Assembly: GCA_041666425.1 (NCBI GenBank) | Contig: JBAYHA010000035.1 | Coordinates: 1-10,654 of the forward strand | DNA from: JBAYHA01 sp041666425 | Lineage (GTDB): Bacteria; Patescibacteriota; Patescibacteriia; UBA11705; JABHMO01 | DNA length: 10,654 bases | Reading direction: 5' to 3' | In this document: positions 5,568 to 10,654 of the stretch, one piece after another | Layout: the number at the start of each line of letters is the position of its first letter | How positions within the stretch are numbered: the first letter of the stretch is position 1 | Program-made: the position numbers and the translations under genes | Notes under the pieces: generated by a model | The model's input: the letters and a program-made list of their open reading frames with translations, nothing else | Databases searched by the model: none | What the model was told of the DNA's origin: nothing

Positions 5568-5828
5568 TTAGCTTCTTTTTTCTTGAGGTTTAGCTTCACT
5601 GACAAAAATTGTTCTGCCTTCAAATTCTTTGCCATTGAACATTTCAATAGCGTTAGCAGCTTCATTTTCGTTGGAGTATTCGACAAAGCCAAAGCCTTTT
5701 GAGCGACCGGTTTCGCGATCAGTAATGATCTTGACGGAAACAACGGCGCCAGCTTGTGAAAAATAGTCTTTGATAGCGTCTTCAGTTGTTCTGAAAGGTA
5801 AGCTACCGATAAATAGTTTAGTACTCAT
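5568..5828 (-). CDS. RRM-domain RNA-binding protein
   Basis: An 86-aa single-domain RNA-recognition-motif protein. RNP2 is L-F-I-G-S-L (residues 5-10) and RNP1 is K-G-F-G-F-V-E-Y (44-51), both with the aromatic residues that stack on RNA bases (F6, F46, F48). The linker TDRETGRSKGFGFVEY and the C-terminal NGKEFEGRTIFVSEAKP complete the beta-alpha-beta-beta-alpha-beta fold. This is the compact bacterial type, like cyanobacterial Rbp cold-inducible proteins, and should bind mRNA in the cytoplasm. There is no Shine-Dalgarno before the ATG at 5826-5828; the context is CCGTAAAACT-ATG. The gene is a single unit: consensus promoter, a 136-nt structured leader, and a strong terminator. Leader-mediated self-control is plausible for this family but is inference. 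Confidence 0.93.
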   Translation of the reverse strand: MSTKLFIGSLPFRTTEDAIKDYFSQAGAVVSVKIITDRETGRSKGFGFVEYSNENEAANAIEMFNGKEFEGRTIFVSEAKPQEKRS

Positions 5829-5890
5829 AGTTTTACGGAACTTTTAAAATTTAAAACGGTTAGTAAGAAGACTTTTTTCGCAAGAGCACC

Positions 5891-5927
5891 ATTCATTCCG
5901 CCAAGGTTGCGCCGATCGGCGATGAAT
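5891..5927 (-). promoter_or_regulatory. Hairpin in the 5' leader of the RRM gene
   Basis: ATTCAT-CGCC (minus strand) pairs with GGCG-ATGAAT across a 2-nt bulge, enclosing a 15-nt loop. An alternative is the perfect self-complementary CGCCGATCGGCG at 5910-5921, which competes with this stem. The mutually exclusive structures lie about 65 nt upstream of the start codon and are candidates for an RNA switch or protein-binding site. Confidence 0.45.
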
Positions 5928-5970
5928 ATGATTCTTTTTTCAAAAGTTAACACTTACCATAACCACAACC

Positions 5971-5999
5971 ATTATAGCGCAAATTTACAAAAATGTCAA
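5971..5999 (-). promoter_or_regulatory. Perfect consensus sigma-70 promoter of the RRM gene
   Basis: TTGACA (5994-5999), a 17-nt spacer (5977-5993) and TATAAT (5971-5976) on the minus strand match the consensus at every hexamer base. Transcription should start near 5964, giving a leader of about 136 nt. The -35 box is the outer end of the palindrome at 5994-6039. Confidence 0.85.
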
Positions 6000-6039
6000 T
6001 AGTAAAGGGGCGAAAAATCTTTCGCCCCTACTATTGACA
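5994..6039. repeat. 46-bp palindrome with core TTTCGCCCCTAC
   Basis: Twenty bases (6020-6039) pair perfectly with 5994-6015 apart from a 2-nt bulge, around an AATC loop. The inner core GGGGCGAA/TTCGCCCC is shared with the element at 3240-3280, while the outer arms differ. Both ends read TGTCAAT/ATTGACA; the left end is the -35 box of the RRM promoter. It lies between the laccase-domain terminator and the RRM gene and may be a mobile palindromic repeat. Confidence 0.85.
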
Positions 6040-6064
6040 AAAAAAACCACGTCATTCGACATGG
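6039..6064 (-). terminator. Intrinsic terminator after the laccase-domain gene
   Basis: On the minus strand CCATGTC-GAAT-GACGTGG (7 bp, one U-G wobble, tetraloop) is followed directly by eight Ts (6039-6046). It is the last of four tandem hairpins. Confidence 0.85.
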
Positions 6065-6131
6065 TTCCCCCATCATTCGATGAGGCTCCCCTATCACGCG
6101 ATAGGGCTCTGCCGACGAGATGCTCATCGGC
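6047..6131 (-). repeat. Array of four tandem hairpins in the 3' region of the laccase-domain gene
   Basis: Four stem-loops follow one another: 6047-6064, 6068-6085 and 6089-6106 (7-bp stems, 4-nt loops, exactly 21 nt apart), then 6111-6131 (9-bp stem, 3-nt loop). Three of them contain one position that is a mismatch in plus-strand RNA but a G-U pair in minus-strand RNA, so the minus-strand transcript is the one that pairs fully. Stem sequences differ between units while pairing is kept. They start 10 nt after the TAA of the laccase-domain gene. Together with the palindrome and the RRM leader they fill the 313-nt gene-free stretch 5829-6141. Confidence 0.8.
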
Positions 6132-6141
6132 TAATTTTCGC

Positions 6142-6921
6142 TTAACTTACCAATCTTACCATAAAAAGATTTCTGGCCAAAGTTTTGTCGGTGTCGTAAA
6201 CATTGGAATGAAAAAGTTTGTTTCTTCTTTCATCCTCTGCGCAAGCGGTACATCGCGGAGCAAGCACAAGATCTCTAACGCCACAACTTCGCAAAATTTT
6301 CTCGCAAATACCAATATTATCAAAGGCCACTTGTCCTGTCCTCGGCCCCTTAATCACCTCACCTCCGACACAGTTCGGAAACTTTTTGGCAACTTTGCGA
6401 GCAAAATCATACTCAAAACTATAACCATTACAACACGAACCGATTCCCGCACCAACCCAAACTTGAACTTCTTCCGGCGGAACTTTCATCGCTCGAAAAA
6501 CCGTTTCAATAATCGTTGGCGAATCATCTTCTCTGACTATACACTTCAAGCCCAAATGCACCAAGGCCAACTGTTTTGTGTCTTTGTGATAAAAAACACC
6601 TAGGTGACAATCAGCATTGGCGATAGCCAAAACAAAATCCAGCCTTTTCAAAATTACAGCGTCGCTTTCCCGTTGTGAATACACAATAGATCGAACAAAT
6701 CGGTCTGTAAGAATTTCAGGGACAAGAAAAACATCATTGGAAAAAGCAATCTTGGGTAAAGCAACCCCAAACCAATTTAAAGATCTTTCACAAGCATACA
6801 ATATTTTTTTCTCTCTATCCTCCACCCCACGGCCAAAATCACCATAATCTCTACCCAGATGCACAGCACTTACCGAACCGTCGAAAAGTTGAAAAGGCTC
6901 ATTACCAAAAGATTCTTTCAT
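6142..6921 (-). CDS. Divergent YfiH-type laccase-domain (multicopper-fold) protein
   Basis: A 259-aa protein. The start at 6919-6921 is preferred over one five codons upstream because GGAGGTG lies 4 nt before it. The family pattern is present in order: S-D-A-V-I (86-90, family DALVT), N-A-D-C (102-105, family T-A-D-C), V-H-L-G-L-K (121-126, family A-H-A-G-W-R), G-I-G-S-C-C (159-164, family GIGPCCY) and C-T-A-C (224-227). Known members are cytoplasmic enzymes acting on purine nucleosides, with a Cys and two His near the catalytic zinc. Here Cys105 and His122 keep the usual 17-residue spacing, but the usual Q-V-H is absent (SNDVFLV at 61-67), so one histidine is missing, and the HAGW motif is degenerate. 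Activity may be altered or lost. A single-gene unit with a consensus promoter and the hairpin array downstream. Confidence 0.8.
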   Translation of the reverse strand: MKESFGNEPFQLFDGSVSAVHLGRDYGDFGRGVEDREKKILYACERSLNWFGVALPKIAFSNDVFLVPEILTDRFVRSIVYSQRESDAVILKRLDFVLAIANADCHLGVFYHKDTKQLALVHLGLKCIVREDDSPTIIETVFRAMKVPPEEVQVWVGAGIGSCCNGYSFEYDFARKVAKKFPNCVGGEVIKGPRTGQVAFDNIGICEKILRSCGVRDLVLAPRCTACAEDERRNKLFHSNVYDTDKTLARNLFMVRLVS

Positions 6922-6925
6922 GAAA

Positions 6926-6932
6926 CACCTCC
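6926..6932 (-). promoter_or_regulatory. Shine-Dalgarno that fixes the start at 6921
   Basis: GGAGGTG on the minus strand, 4 nt before the ATG. The same heptamer at the same spacing precedes the ORF at 10543. Confidence 0.85.
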
Positions 6933-6957
6933 ACAAAGTTAAAGAACTCGAAAATTC

Positions 6958-6986
6958 ATACTATCTTATTTTAGATATTTTGTCAA
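6958..6986 (-). promoter_or_regulatory. Promoter of the laccase-domain gene
   Basis: TTGACA (6981-6986), a 17-nt spacer and TAGTAT (6958-6963) on the minus strand. The predicted leader is about 30 nt. Confidence 0.8.
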
Positions 6987-7028
6987 CACAAACTCCAAAT
7001 CTTACCAATATTTACCACTATTTTAGCG

Positions 7029-7066
7029 AAAAAGAAAAAGACCCCGCTTATGATCTTTTTCTTTTT
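7029..7066 (-). terminator. Long-stem terminator of the 650-aa gene
   Basis: A 15-bp stem (7029-7043 with 7052-7066, one wobble) around an 8-nt loop, with a 3' arm that is itself T-rich on the minus strand (GGTCTTTTTCTTTTT). It lies 17 nt past the TAA. Confidence 0.75.
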
Positions 7067-7082
7067 TGATGATACTTTCCTT

Positions 7083-9035
7083 TTATTTGTAAGACAATCC
7101 CAAATCCTCAAAACTCTTCTTGGTATTAACTTTTAAAATTTCATCAAGAATCGCTTTGGCTCTGGCATTACCTTTTAAACTTTTATATTTTTCGGAAGCG
7201 TAAATTTGAAAAAATAGTTTTGTATCATTTTCGTCAAAGCCAAATCTTTTGGCAAGGGAATAAACGAAAAAATTATTATAAACATTATCCGTTTTTGGTG
7301 GCAAATTATCCAAATTATATTTACCGGAAAAAAATTCATGCAAATAACCATCGGTCGAACCAACCTTGGTCAAAGAAATCCCTTTGCAAAAAGCTTCTTG
7401 GATAACATAATCCGGATAACCATTTATCGAATAATCATCAAAAATACTGTGCACCGGTTCATGAATAGTCAAAGTTTGACTATCAATCGCTTGATAATAT
7501 AAGTAATCCCGTTCTTCCGATGTCCCTTTTAAATGAATAAACCAATAATAATTGGCATTGCAAATTATCGGATGACCATCAAGACTGCCTGAGCCACCGG
7601 AATAGTATTTGTTATATTCACAATCACCATCTTTATCAATATGAATTTCTGCTTTTTGTTTTGGCATAATTCCGCCGGTGGCTTCTTTTAATTCAACAAA
7701 GCCCAATTTGTGTCCGATAAAAGAAGAATCGACGAATGTCTGATCATCAAAAGCGCAAGGCTCGGTACAAACAATGGCAAATTCCGAAGTTGTTTTGTAA
7801 AAAGTGGAATAACGATAACCTTTTGCCAAAGTTTTGGTTCGACAATCGGCAATACCGGTCGAACTTTTCATTTCTACATTTTTATTATCACCAACACAAG
7901 CGCTTTTGGAAAAAGAGCCGACTTTTAAATAATTATCAAAACAACACACCCCATTTTGCGCCAAGGCGTTTTTTTGTTCAATTAAACTTTTCGCCAAACA
8001 AAAATTATTAACACACTGTTTGCCGGAACCGCAGACACCGGTATACATACAACCGTTTTTGTCCGCTTTGCACTTGTTGTCTTGCAAAATCAAACCCGGA
8101 TCACATTTTTTTTCATTATTTACCGGAGATGAAACGTTTTGGTTATTTTGGTTATTTGAAGTTTTTGTATTATTTGTAACATTCGTAGGATTCGTAGCAT
8201 TCGTAGTTTGATTATTCGTGAGATTCGTAGTATTCGTAGTTTGATTATTCGTATTATTCGTAGTATTCGTAGCTGTATTGTTTGTAGCATTCGTAGTATT
8301 CGTAGTTTGATTATTCGTAGCATTCGTAGCTGTATTGTTTGTAGCATTCGTAGTATTCGTAGTTTGATTATTCGTAGCATTCGTAGAAGGAAAAACAAAA
8401 ATATCTTCCCGAATTTTACCCTGCGCAATTTTTTGCAAATCATTATTACTAATTCCCAACCCTAATTTTTTCATAACCGCCAAAGCATCATTCGGATTGC
8501 CAAGATAATAACGAAAACCGTCGCTCGGATTTATGTACCAAGCCTGACCCTTATTTTCCACTTGCAAAACTATTTTGCCATTTAATTTTTTGCTAAAATT
8601 TTGATCAAAAATCTTTGTCGCAGATTTGCTTGTCGGATCATAACCATTCTGAATTTCCGCCAAATCATTATAGCCGTCATTATCACTATCTTTTTTTTGA
8701 AAATCAGTCCCCAATGATTTTTCTATTTCATCGCTCAATCCATCCTGATCACTGTCATTTTGTTGATTTGGCAAAATAAACGGTTTTACTTTTTGCAAAT
8801 CTTTGTCCGAAATACCAAGGCCAAACTGACGCAAAGCCACCCACGCGCTTTGTGGTCGAGACAAATAATAACGCAAACCATCTGTAGGATTGATATAAAA
8901 AGCCTCGCCCTTGTTTTGCACCTGTAACAAAATTCGGCCTTTTAGATCCTCCCCTGTCGCCGCCGAAGTGGCAAAAGCGCCGGCCAACAAAACAATACAA
9001 AAAAATAATAAAAAAATATTTTGAAACTTTCGCAT
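7083..9035 (-). CDS. Secreted modular protein: paired CPR-type domains, Ca-binding repeats, Asn/Thr linker, possible HExxH metallopeptidase
   Basis: A 650-aa exported protein. A signal peptide (residues 1-25, cut near T-S-A-A) precedes domain 1 (about 33-85, G-R-I-L-L-Q-V-Q-N-K-G), a calcium-binding thrombospondin-3-like stretch (about 92-135, DSDQDGLSD and DSDNDGYND), and domain 2 (153-205), which closely repeats domain 1 (GKIVLQVENKG...YINPSDG). Residues 218-305 are an Asn/Thr linker with many N-x-T triplets. A cysteine-rich part begins at Cys311 (six cysteines by about 346). The C-terminal 150 residues contain H-E-P-V-H (525-529) and Glu547 in VIQEAF, spaced nearly as in gluzincin zinc peptidases (HExxH-x18-E; here 17 between). 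A proline inside HExxH is unusual, so peptidase activity is a hypothesis. The protein probably acts at the cell surface. There is no Shine-Dalgarno; the -10 box is 11 nt from the ATG. Confidence 0.85.
   Translation of the reverse strand: MRKFQNIFLLFFCIVLLAGAFATSAATGEDLKGRILLQVQNKGEAFYINPTDGLRYYLSRPQSAWVALRQFGLGISDKDLQKVKPFILPNQQNDSDQDGLSDEIEKSLGTDFQKKDSDNDGYNDLAEIQNGYDPTSKSATKIFDQNFSKKLNGKIVLQVENKGQAWYINPSDGFRYYLGNPNDALAVMKKLGLGISNNDLQKIAQGKIREDIFVFPSTNATNNQTTNTTNATNNTATNATNNQTTNTTNATNNTATNTTNNTNNQTTNTTNLTNNQTTNATNPTNVTNNTKTSNNQNNQNVSSPVNNEKKCDPGLILQDNKCKADKNGCMYTGVCGSGKQCVNNFCLAKSLIEQKNALAQNGVCCFDNYLKVGSFSKSACVGDNKNVEMKSSTGIADCRTKTLAKGYRYSTFYKTTSEFAIVCTEPCAFDDQTFVDSSFIGHKLGFVELKEATGGIMPKQKAEIHIDKDGDCEYNKYYSGGSGSLDGHPIICNANYYWFIHLKGTSEERDYLYYQAIDSQTLTIHEPVHSIFDDYSINGYPDYVIQEAFCKGISLTKVGSTDGYLHEFFSGKYNLDNLPPKTDNVYNNFFVYSLAKRFGFDENDTKLFFQIYASEKYKSLKGNARAKAILDEILKVNTKKSFEDLGLSYK
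8165..8385. repeat. Coding 9-bp/57-bp tandem repeats (Asn/Thr linker)
   Basis: Degenerate units of attcgtag(t/c) encode T-N-x triplets. Within them a 57-bp segment is present in two perfect adjacent copies (8272-8328 and 8329-8385), coding for a 19-residue unit beginning TNATNNQTTN. Exact identity, including synonymous positions, points to recent duplication. Confidence 0.9.
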
Positions 9036-9046
9036 AATTTTTGTTA

Positions 9047-9052
9047 ATTATA
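9047..9052 (-). promoter_or_regulatory. -10 box of the 650-aa gene
   Basis: TATAAT on the minus strand, 11 nt before the ATG, so the leader would be only a few nucleotides. No good -35 box is seen. Confidence 0.5.
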
Positions 9053-9097
9053 GATAACTTATATCACAAAAATTGGTAATTGAAAAATTTGAGAAAC

Positions 9098-9125
9098 AAA
9101 AAAACCGAACCACGAGGGATTCGGT
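9098..9125 (-). terminator. Intrinsic terminator of the 405-aa membrane protein gene
   Basis: ACCGAA(T)CC pairs with GGTTCGGT on the minus strand with one bulged T and a 5-nt loop, followed by seven Ts (9098-9104). It lies 10 nt past the TAA. Confidence 0.85.
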
Positions 9126-9135
9126 CAAATAACAG

Positions 9136-10353
9136 TTACTTTATAAAGAAAACGTCAAACTTGAAATGCGGGTCAAATGATGAAAGCCTCATATTCAACT
9201 CTTTCAGACATTGCTGTTGCGGATCAATAACCGCACGCAGTCCTTCTTTTGACAAATCAAGCATTCGGACTTCGTTAGCGGTCAGTTGAGAAATTTTCTC
9301 GCTGATCTCTTTTGTACTACTTTGTTCCGTGGGCCAACCCAACATTATTTCCTGAAGTTTGGCCATATGCGGAACTTTTGTTCTGACGCAAGGAACCAAT
9401 TCCTCATTCAGATATTTCCGAACTTCCGCCATGACCAGCTTAACGTCCGGTTGTCGCGGATATTCATTTACCACCATTCGCACGGCCGTAGCCTCATCAA
9501 CTGGCTCATAATACAACTTAATGGTCATGAACCTGCCGTCAACTGTCAGATAATTACTCTGCATGCTTTGTTTCAATGAATAAAACAATTCTTGCAAATT
9601 GGCCGTTGTTGCTTCACACGAAATGGTGTATCCACGTTCAGCAAATTTCTTCTCTACTTGCTGCGCCATAAAAGCACCAACTACACTCTGCGCATCATCG
9701 TCAGAATAATTATCCATATTTAACTGGAGAAAAATTTCCTTCAAAACCACTGAAGCATCAGGATATTTTTCCTTCACCTCTTCCAACAATATTTGCGCAT
9801 ATGGATTAAGTGTCGAACGATAATTCTTATCAGGAAACTCTTCCGACAACCGAGCCAGTTCATTATCATCAAAACTACAGATGAAATAAAAAGGAAAATC
9901 CTTTAGTCCAACATTGATATCATCAATCGCCGGCACAATCTTGGTCGTGAACGGATTCACAATCATGAAATCAACCGCTGAGCCTTCCTTATAAAATTCA
10001 GCCTCATGAGTATCCCTGTCGATAAGAAAAACACCTCGACGATTCCTTACTCCATTCGGCCAAACGATGAATGAATTGAAAATACCAAGAATAATCATGG
10101 CAACTGCGATACAAATTCGATATCGCATATTTCTTTTTACGGTCATCTTGTCTTTTTTTATATCAAGAAGTATATTTGCTACTAAAAAAATAACCACCGA
10201 TACAAAGCCAAAAGCAAAAGATGTTCCTATACTGCTAAGTTTAGACATACCCATAATAGGAGGAATCAACATAAGCAAAAAAAGAATAATAAGAATTACA
10301 GACCGAAAAATCATCTCCCATCGTGGCAAAGAAACAATTGTCGATTCAGTCAT
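9136..10353 (-). CDS. Three-helix membrane protein with large soluble domain (paralogue B)
   Basis: A 405-aa protein. The start at 10351-10353 is chosen because GGAGG (10361-10365) lies 7 nt upstream; a longer frame from 10446 would place the promoter inside the gene. Helices are at about residues 14-34, 42-63 and 77-99. The soluble part starts with R-G-V-F-L-I-D-R-D-T-H-E-A-E-F-Y-K-E-G and I-V-N-P-F-T-T-K-I-V, which aligns with GYAVVLVDRETGERFYK...VNPL of the 249-aa protein at 3672-4421. The opening, a strand, a 'GxxxxP'-like turn and P-A-I-D-D-I-N-V, is reminiscent of prohibitin/stomatin N-termini, but the remainder (about 270 residues, helical, with YAQILLEEVKEKYPDASVVLKEIF) I do not recognise. 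Compared with paralogue A it is about 155 residues longer. Single-gene unit with its own promoter and terminator. Confidence 0.75.
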   Translation of the reverse strand: MTESTIVSLPRWEMIFRSVILIILFLLMLIPPIMGMSKLSSIGTSFAFGFVSVVIFLVANILLDIKKDKMTVKRNMRYRICIAVAMIILGIFNSFIVWPNGVRNRRGVFLIDRDTHEAEFYKEGSAVDFMIVNPFTTKIVPAIDDINVGLKDFPFYFICSFDDNELARLSEEFPDKNYRSTLNPYAQILLEEVKEKYPDASVVLKEIFLQLNMDNYSDDDAQSVVGAFMAQQVEKKFAERGYTISCEATTANLQELFYSLKQSMQSNYLTVDGRFMTIKLYYEPVDEATAVRMVVNEYPRQPDVKLVMAEVRKYLNEELVPCVRTKVPHMAKLQEIMLGWPTEQSSTKEISEKISQLTANEVRMLDLSKEGLRAVIDPQQQCLKELNMRLSSFDPHFKFDVFFIK

Positions 10354-10360
10354 GGTAAAA

Positions 10361-10365
10361 CCTCC
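10361..10365 (-). promoter_or_regulatory. Shine-Dalgarno that fixes the start at 10353
   Basis: GGAGG on the minus strand, 7 nt before the ATG; it excludes the ATG at 10446 as the main start. Confidence 0.85.
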
Positions 10366-10411
10366 ATAAAGTTGCGTTTTGAACCTAATTTTGACGAACA
10401 ACGAACTCTTA

Positions 10412-10440
10412 ATAATAACATCTTTTTGCGCGCCAGTCAA
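10412..10440 (-). promoter_or_regulatory. Promoter of the 405-aa membrane protein gene
   Basis: TTGACT (10435-10440), a 17-nt spacer and TATTAT (10412-10417) on the minus strand; predicted leader about 50 nt. Confidence 0.75.
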
Positions 10441-10488
10441 CAGCAAGCCTTTTTATATCTAAATTTGGCCTATTTTCATGTTAATATA

Positions 10489-10515
10489 GCGTGTTCTTTC
10501 ACAACACGCTTTTTT
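10489..10515 (+). terminator. Terminator-like hairpin ahead of the last ORF (possible attenuator)
   Basis: GCGTGTT (10489-10495) and AACACGC (10503-10509) form a perfect 7-bp stem with a 7-nt loop, followed by six Ts. No plus-strand gene lies upstream within 5 kb, so it does not end a visible gene. It sits about 30 nt before the next Shine-Dalgarno, where it could act as an attenuator in a leader. Confidence 0.65.
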
Positions 10516-10531
10516 GTTCTCAACTCACATT

Positions 10532-10538
10532 GGAGGTG
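10532..10538 (+). promoter_or_regulatory. Strong Shine-Dalgarno of the terminal ORF
   Basis: GGAGGTG, 4 nt before the ATG at 10543. This indicates a genuine translation start even though the frame is short. Confidence 0.8.
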
Positions 10539-10542
10539 AAGC

Positions 10543-10654
10543 ATGAATTCTGATTTCAAGAATAAAAAACCATGGCATGACACAAAATAAGGAATTGCCA
10601 AAAAAATTAAAACATTATCCGGATTAAACGAATTAACGGCAACCAAACGTTCCG
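10543..10654 (+). pseudogene. ORF with in-frame TAA after 15 codons, runs off the window edge
   Basis: Translation from the ATG gives MNSDFKNKKPWHDTK and then TAA (10588-10590). The same frame then stays open for 21 codons to the window edge (GIAKKIKTLSG, then LNELTATKRS), with a basic, protein-like composition. Either a nonsense change (AAA to TAA would join the two parts) broke a gene, or the 15-residue peptide is a real leader peptide and a second gene begins later. No family is recognisable in the visible part. The strong ribosome site argues that the start was functional. Confidence 0.45.

Noticed and set aside
6047..6131. Hairpin array as an integron attC or CRISPR
   Set aside because: No GTTRRRY/RYYYAAC core pair and no integrase; the units have different stem sequences rather than a constant repeat.
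6034..6603. Plus-strand ORF across the hairpin array into the laccase-domain gene
   Set aside because: Its second half is antisense to a gene with conserved family motifs; the first half is structured non-coding DNA.
8208..8465. Plus-strand ORF rich in R-S-I-R-S repeats
   Set aside because: It is the antisense reading of the Asn/Thr linker repeats; the minus-strand frame belongs to a 650-aa exported protein with clear domains.
10354..10446. N-terminal extension of the 405-aa protein from the ATG at 10446
   Set aside because: The -10 box and the Shine-Dalgarno both lie inside it, so it is probably untranslated leader and promoter.
1..10654. Alternative genetic code (UGA as glycine, as in Gracilibacteria/Absconditabacteria)
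   Set aside because: All complete genes are open under the standard code with conserved motifs; absence of UGA stops among about ten genes is too small a sample to argue otherwise.

Overview
The window looks like part of a Candidate Phyla Radiation (Patescibacteria, probably Parcubacteria-group) genome. Reasons: AT-rich DNA; paired tiny VirB2/TrbC-like pilins; a lone family-1 solute-binding lipoprotein; and a secreted protein carrying two copies of the 'G-[RK]-I-x-L-Q-V-x-N-K-G-x-A-x-Y-I-N-P' domain separated by calcium-binding DxDxDG repeats, an arrangement I associate with these lineages. All complete genes end in TAA or TAG and are open under the standard code, so UGA recoding is not needed. 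The taxonomic call is inference from gene content.

Layout, left to right. (1) Positions 1-2175, minus strand: a solute-binding lipoprotein followed by two tandem pilin-like membrane proteins, the last cut by the window edge. The upstream pilin has an extended -10 box 7 nt before its ATG and is probably leaderless. (2) 2227-2356: an octanucleotide tandem array interrupted by a hairpin. (3) 2357-3527, minus: galU and a small two-helix membrane protein, separated by a 41-bp imperfect palindrome. (4) 3611-5493: a divergent pair, a three-helix membrane protein (minus) and a Nudix hydrolase (plus), whose -35 boxes form a palindrome; the Nudix gene has a hairpin-rich 3' region. (5) 5519-5999, minus: an RRM RNA-binding protein with a perfect consensus promoter and a 136-nt structured leader. 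(6) 5994-6986: a second palindrome of the same family, four tandem hairpins ending in a U8 terminator, and a divergent YfiH/laccase-domain gene. (7) 7029-9052, minus: a 650-residue secreted protein with a possible HExxH metallopeptidase end. (8) 9098-10440, minus: a second three-helix membrane protein that looks like a distant paralogue of the one in block 4. (9) 10489-10654, plus: a terminator-like hairpin and a short ORF with an excellent ribosome-binding site but an in-frame TAA after 15 codons.

Two gene-expression styles alternate. One set (both paralogous membrane proteins, Nudix, laccase-domain gene, terminal ORF) has strong Shine-Dalgarno sites; four of these five also have TTGAC[AT]-N17 promoters and stand as single-gene units. 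The other set (pilins, lipoprotein, 83-aa protein, galU, 650-aa protein) lacks Shine-Dalgarno sites; several members have A-rich or near-absent leaders and an extended or solitary -10 box. The RRM gene is intermediate: perfect promoter, no Shine-Dalgarno. I infer that the first set may be accessory genes of different origin or different regulation. No CRISPR array, tRNA, rRNA or transposase gene was found.
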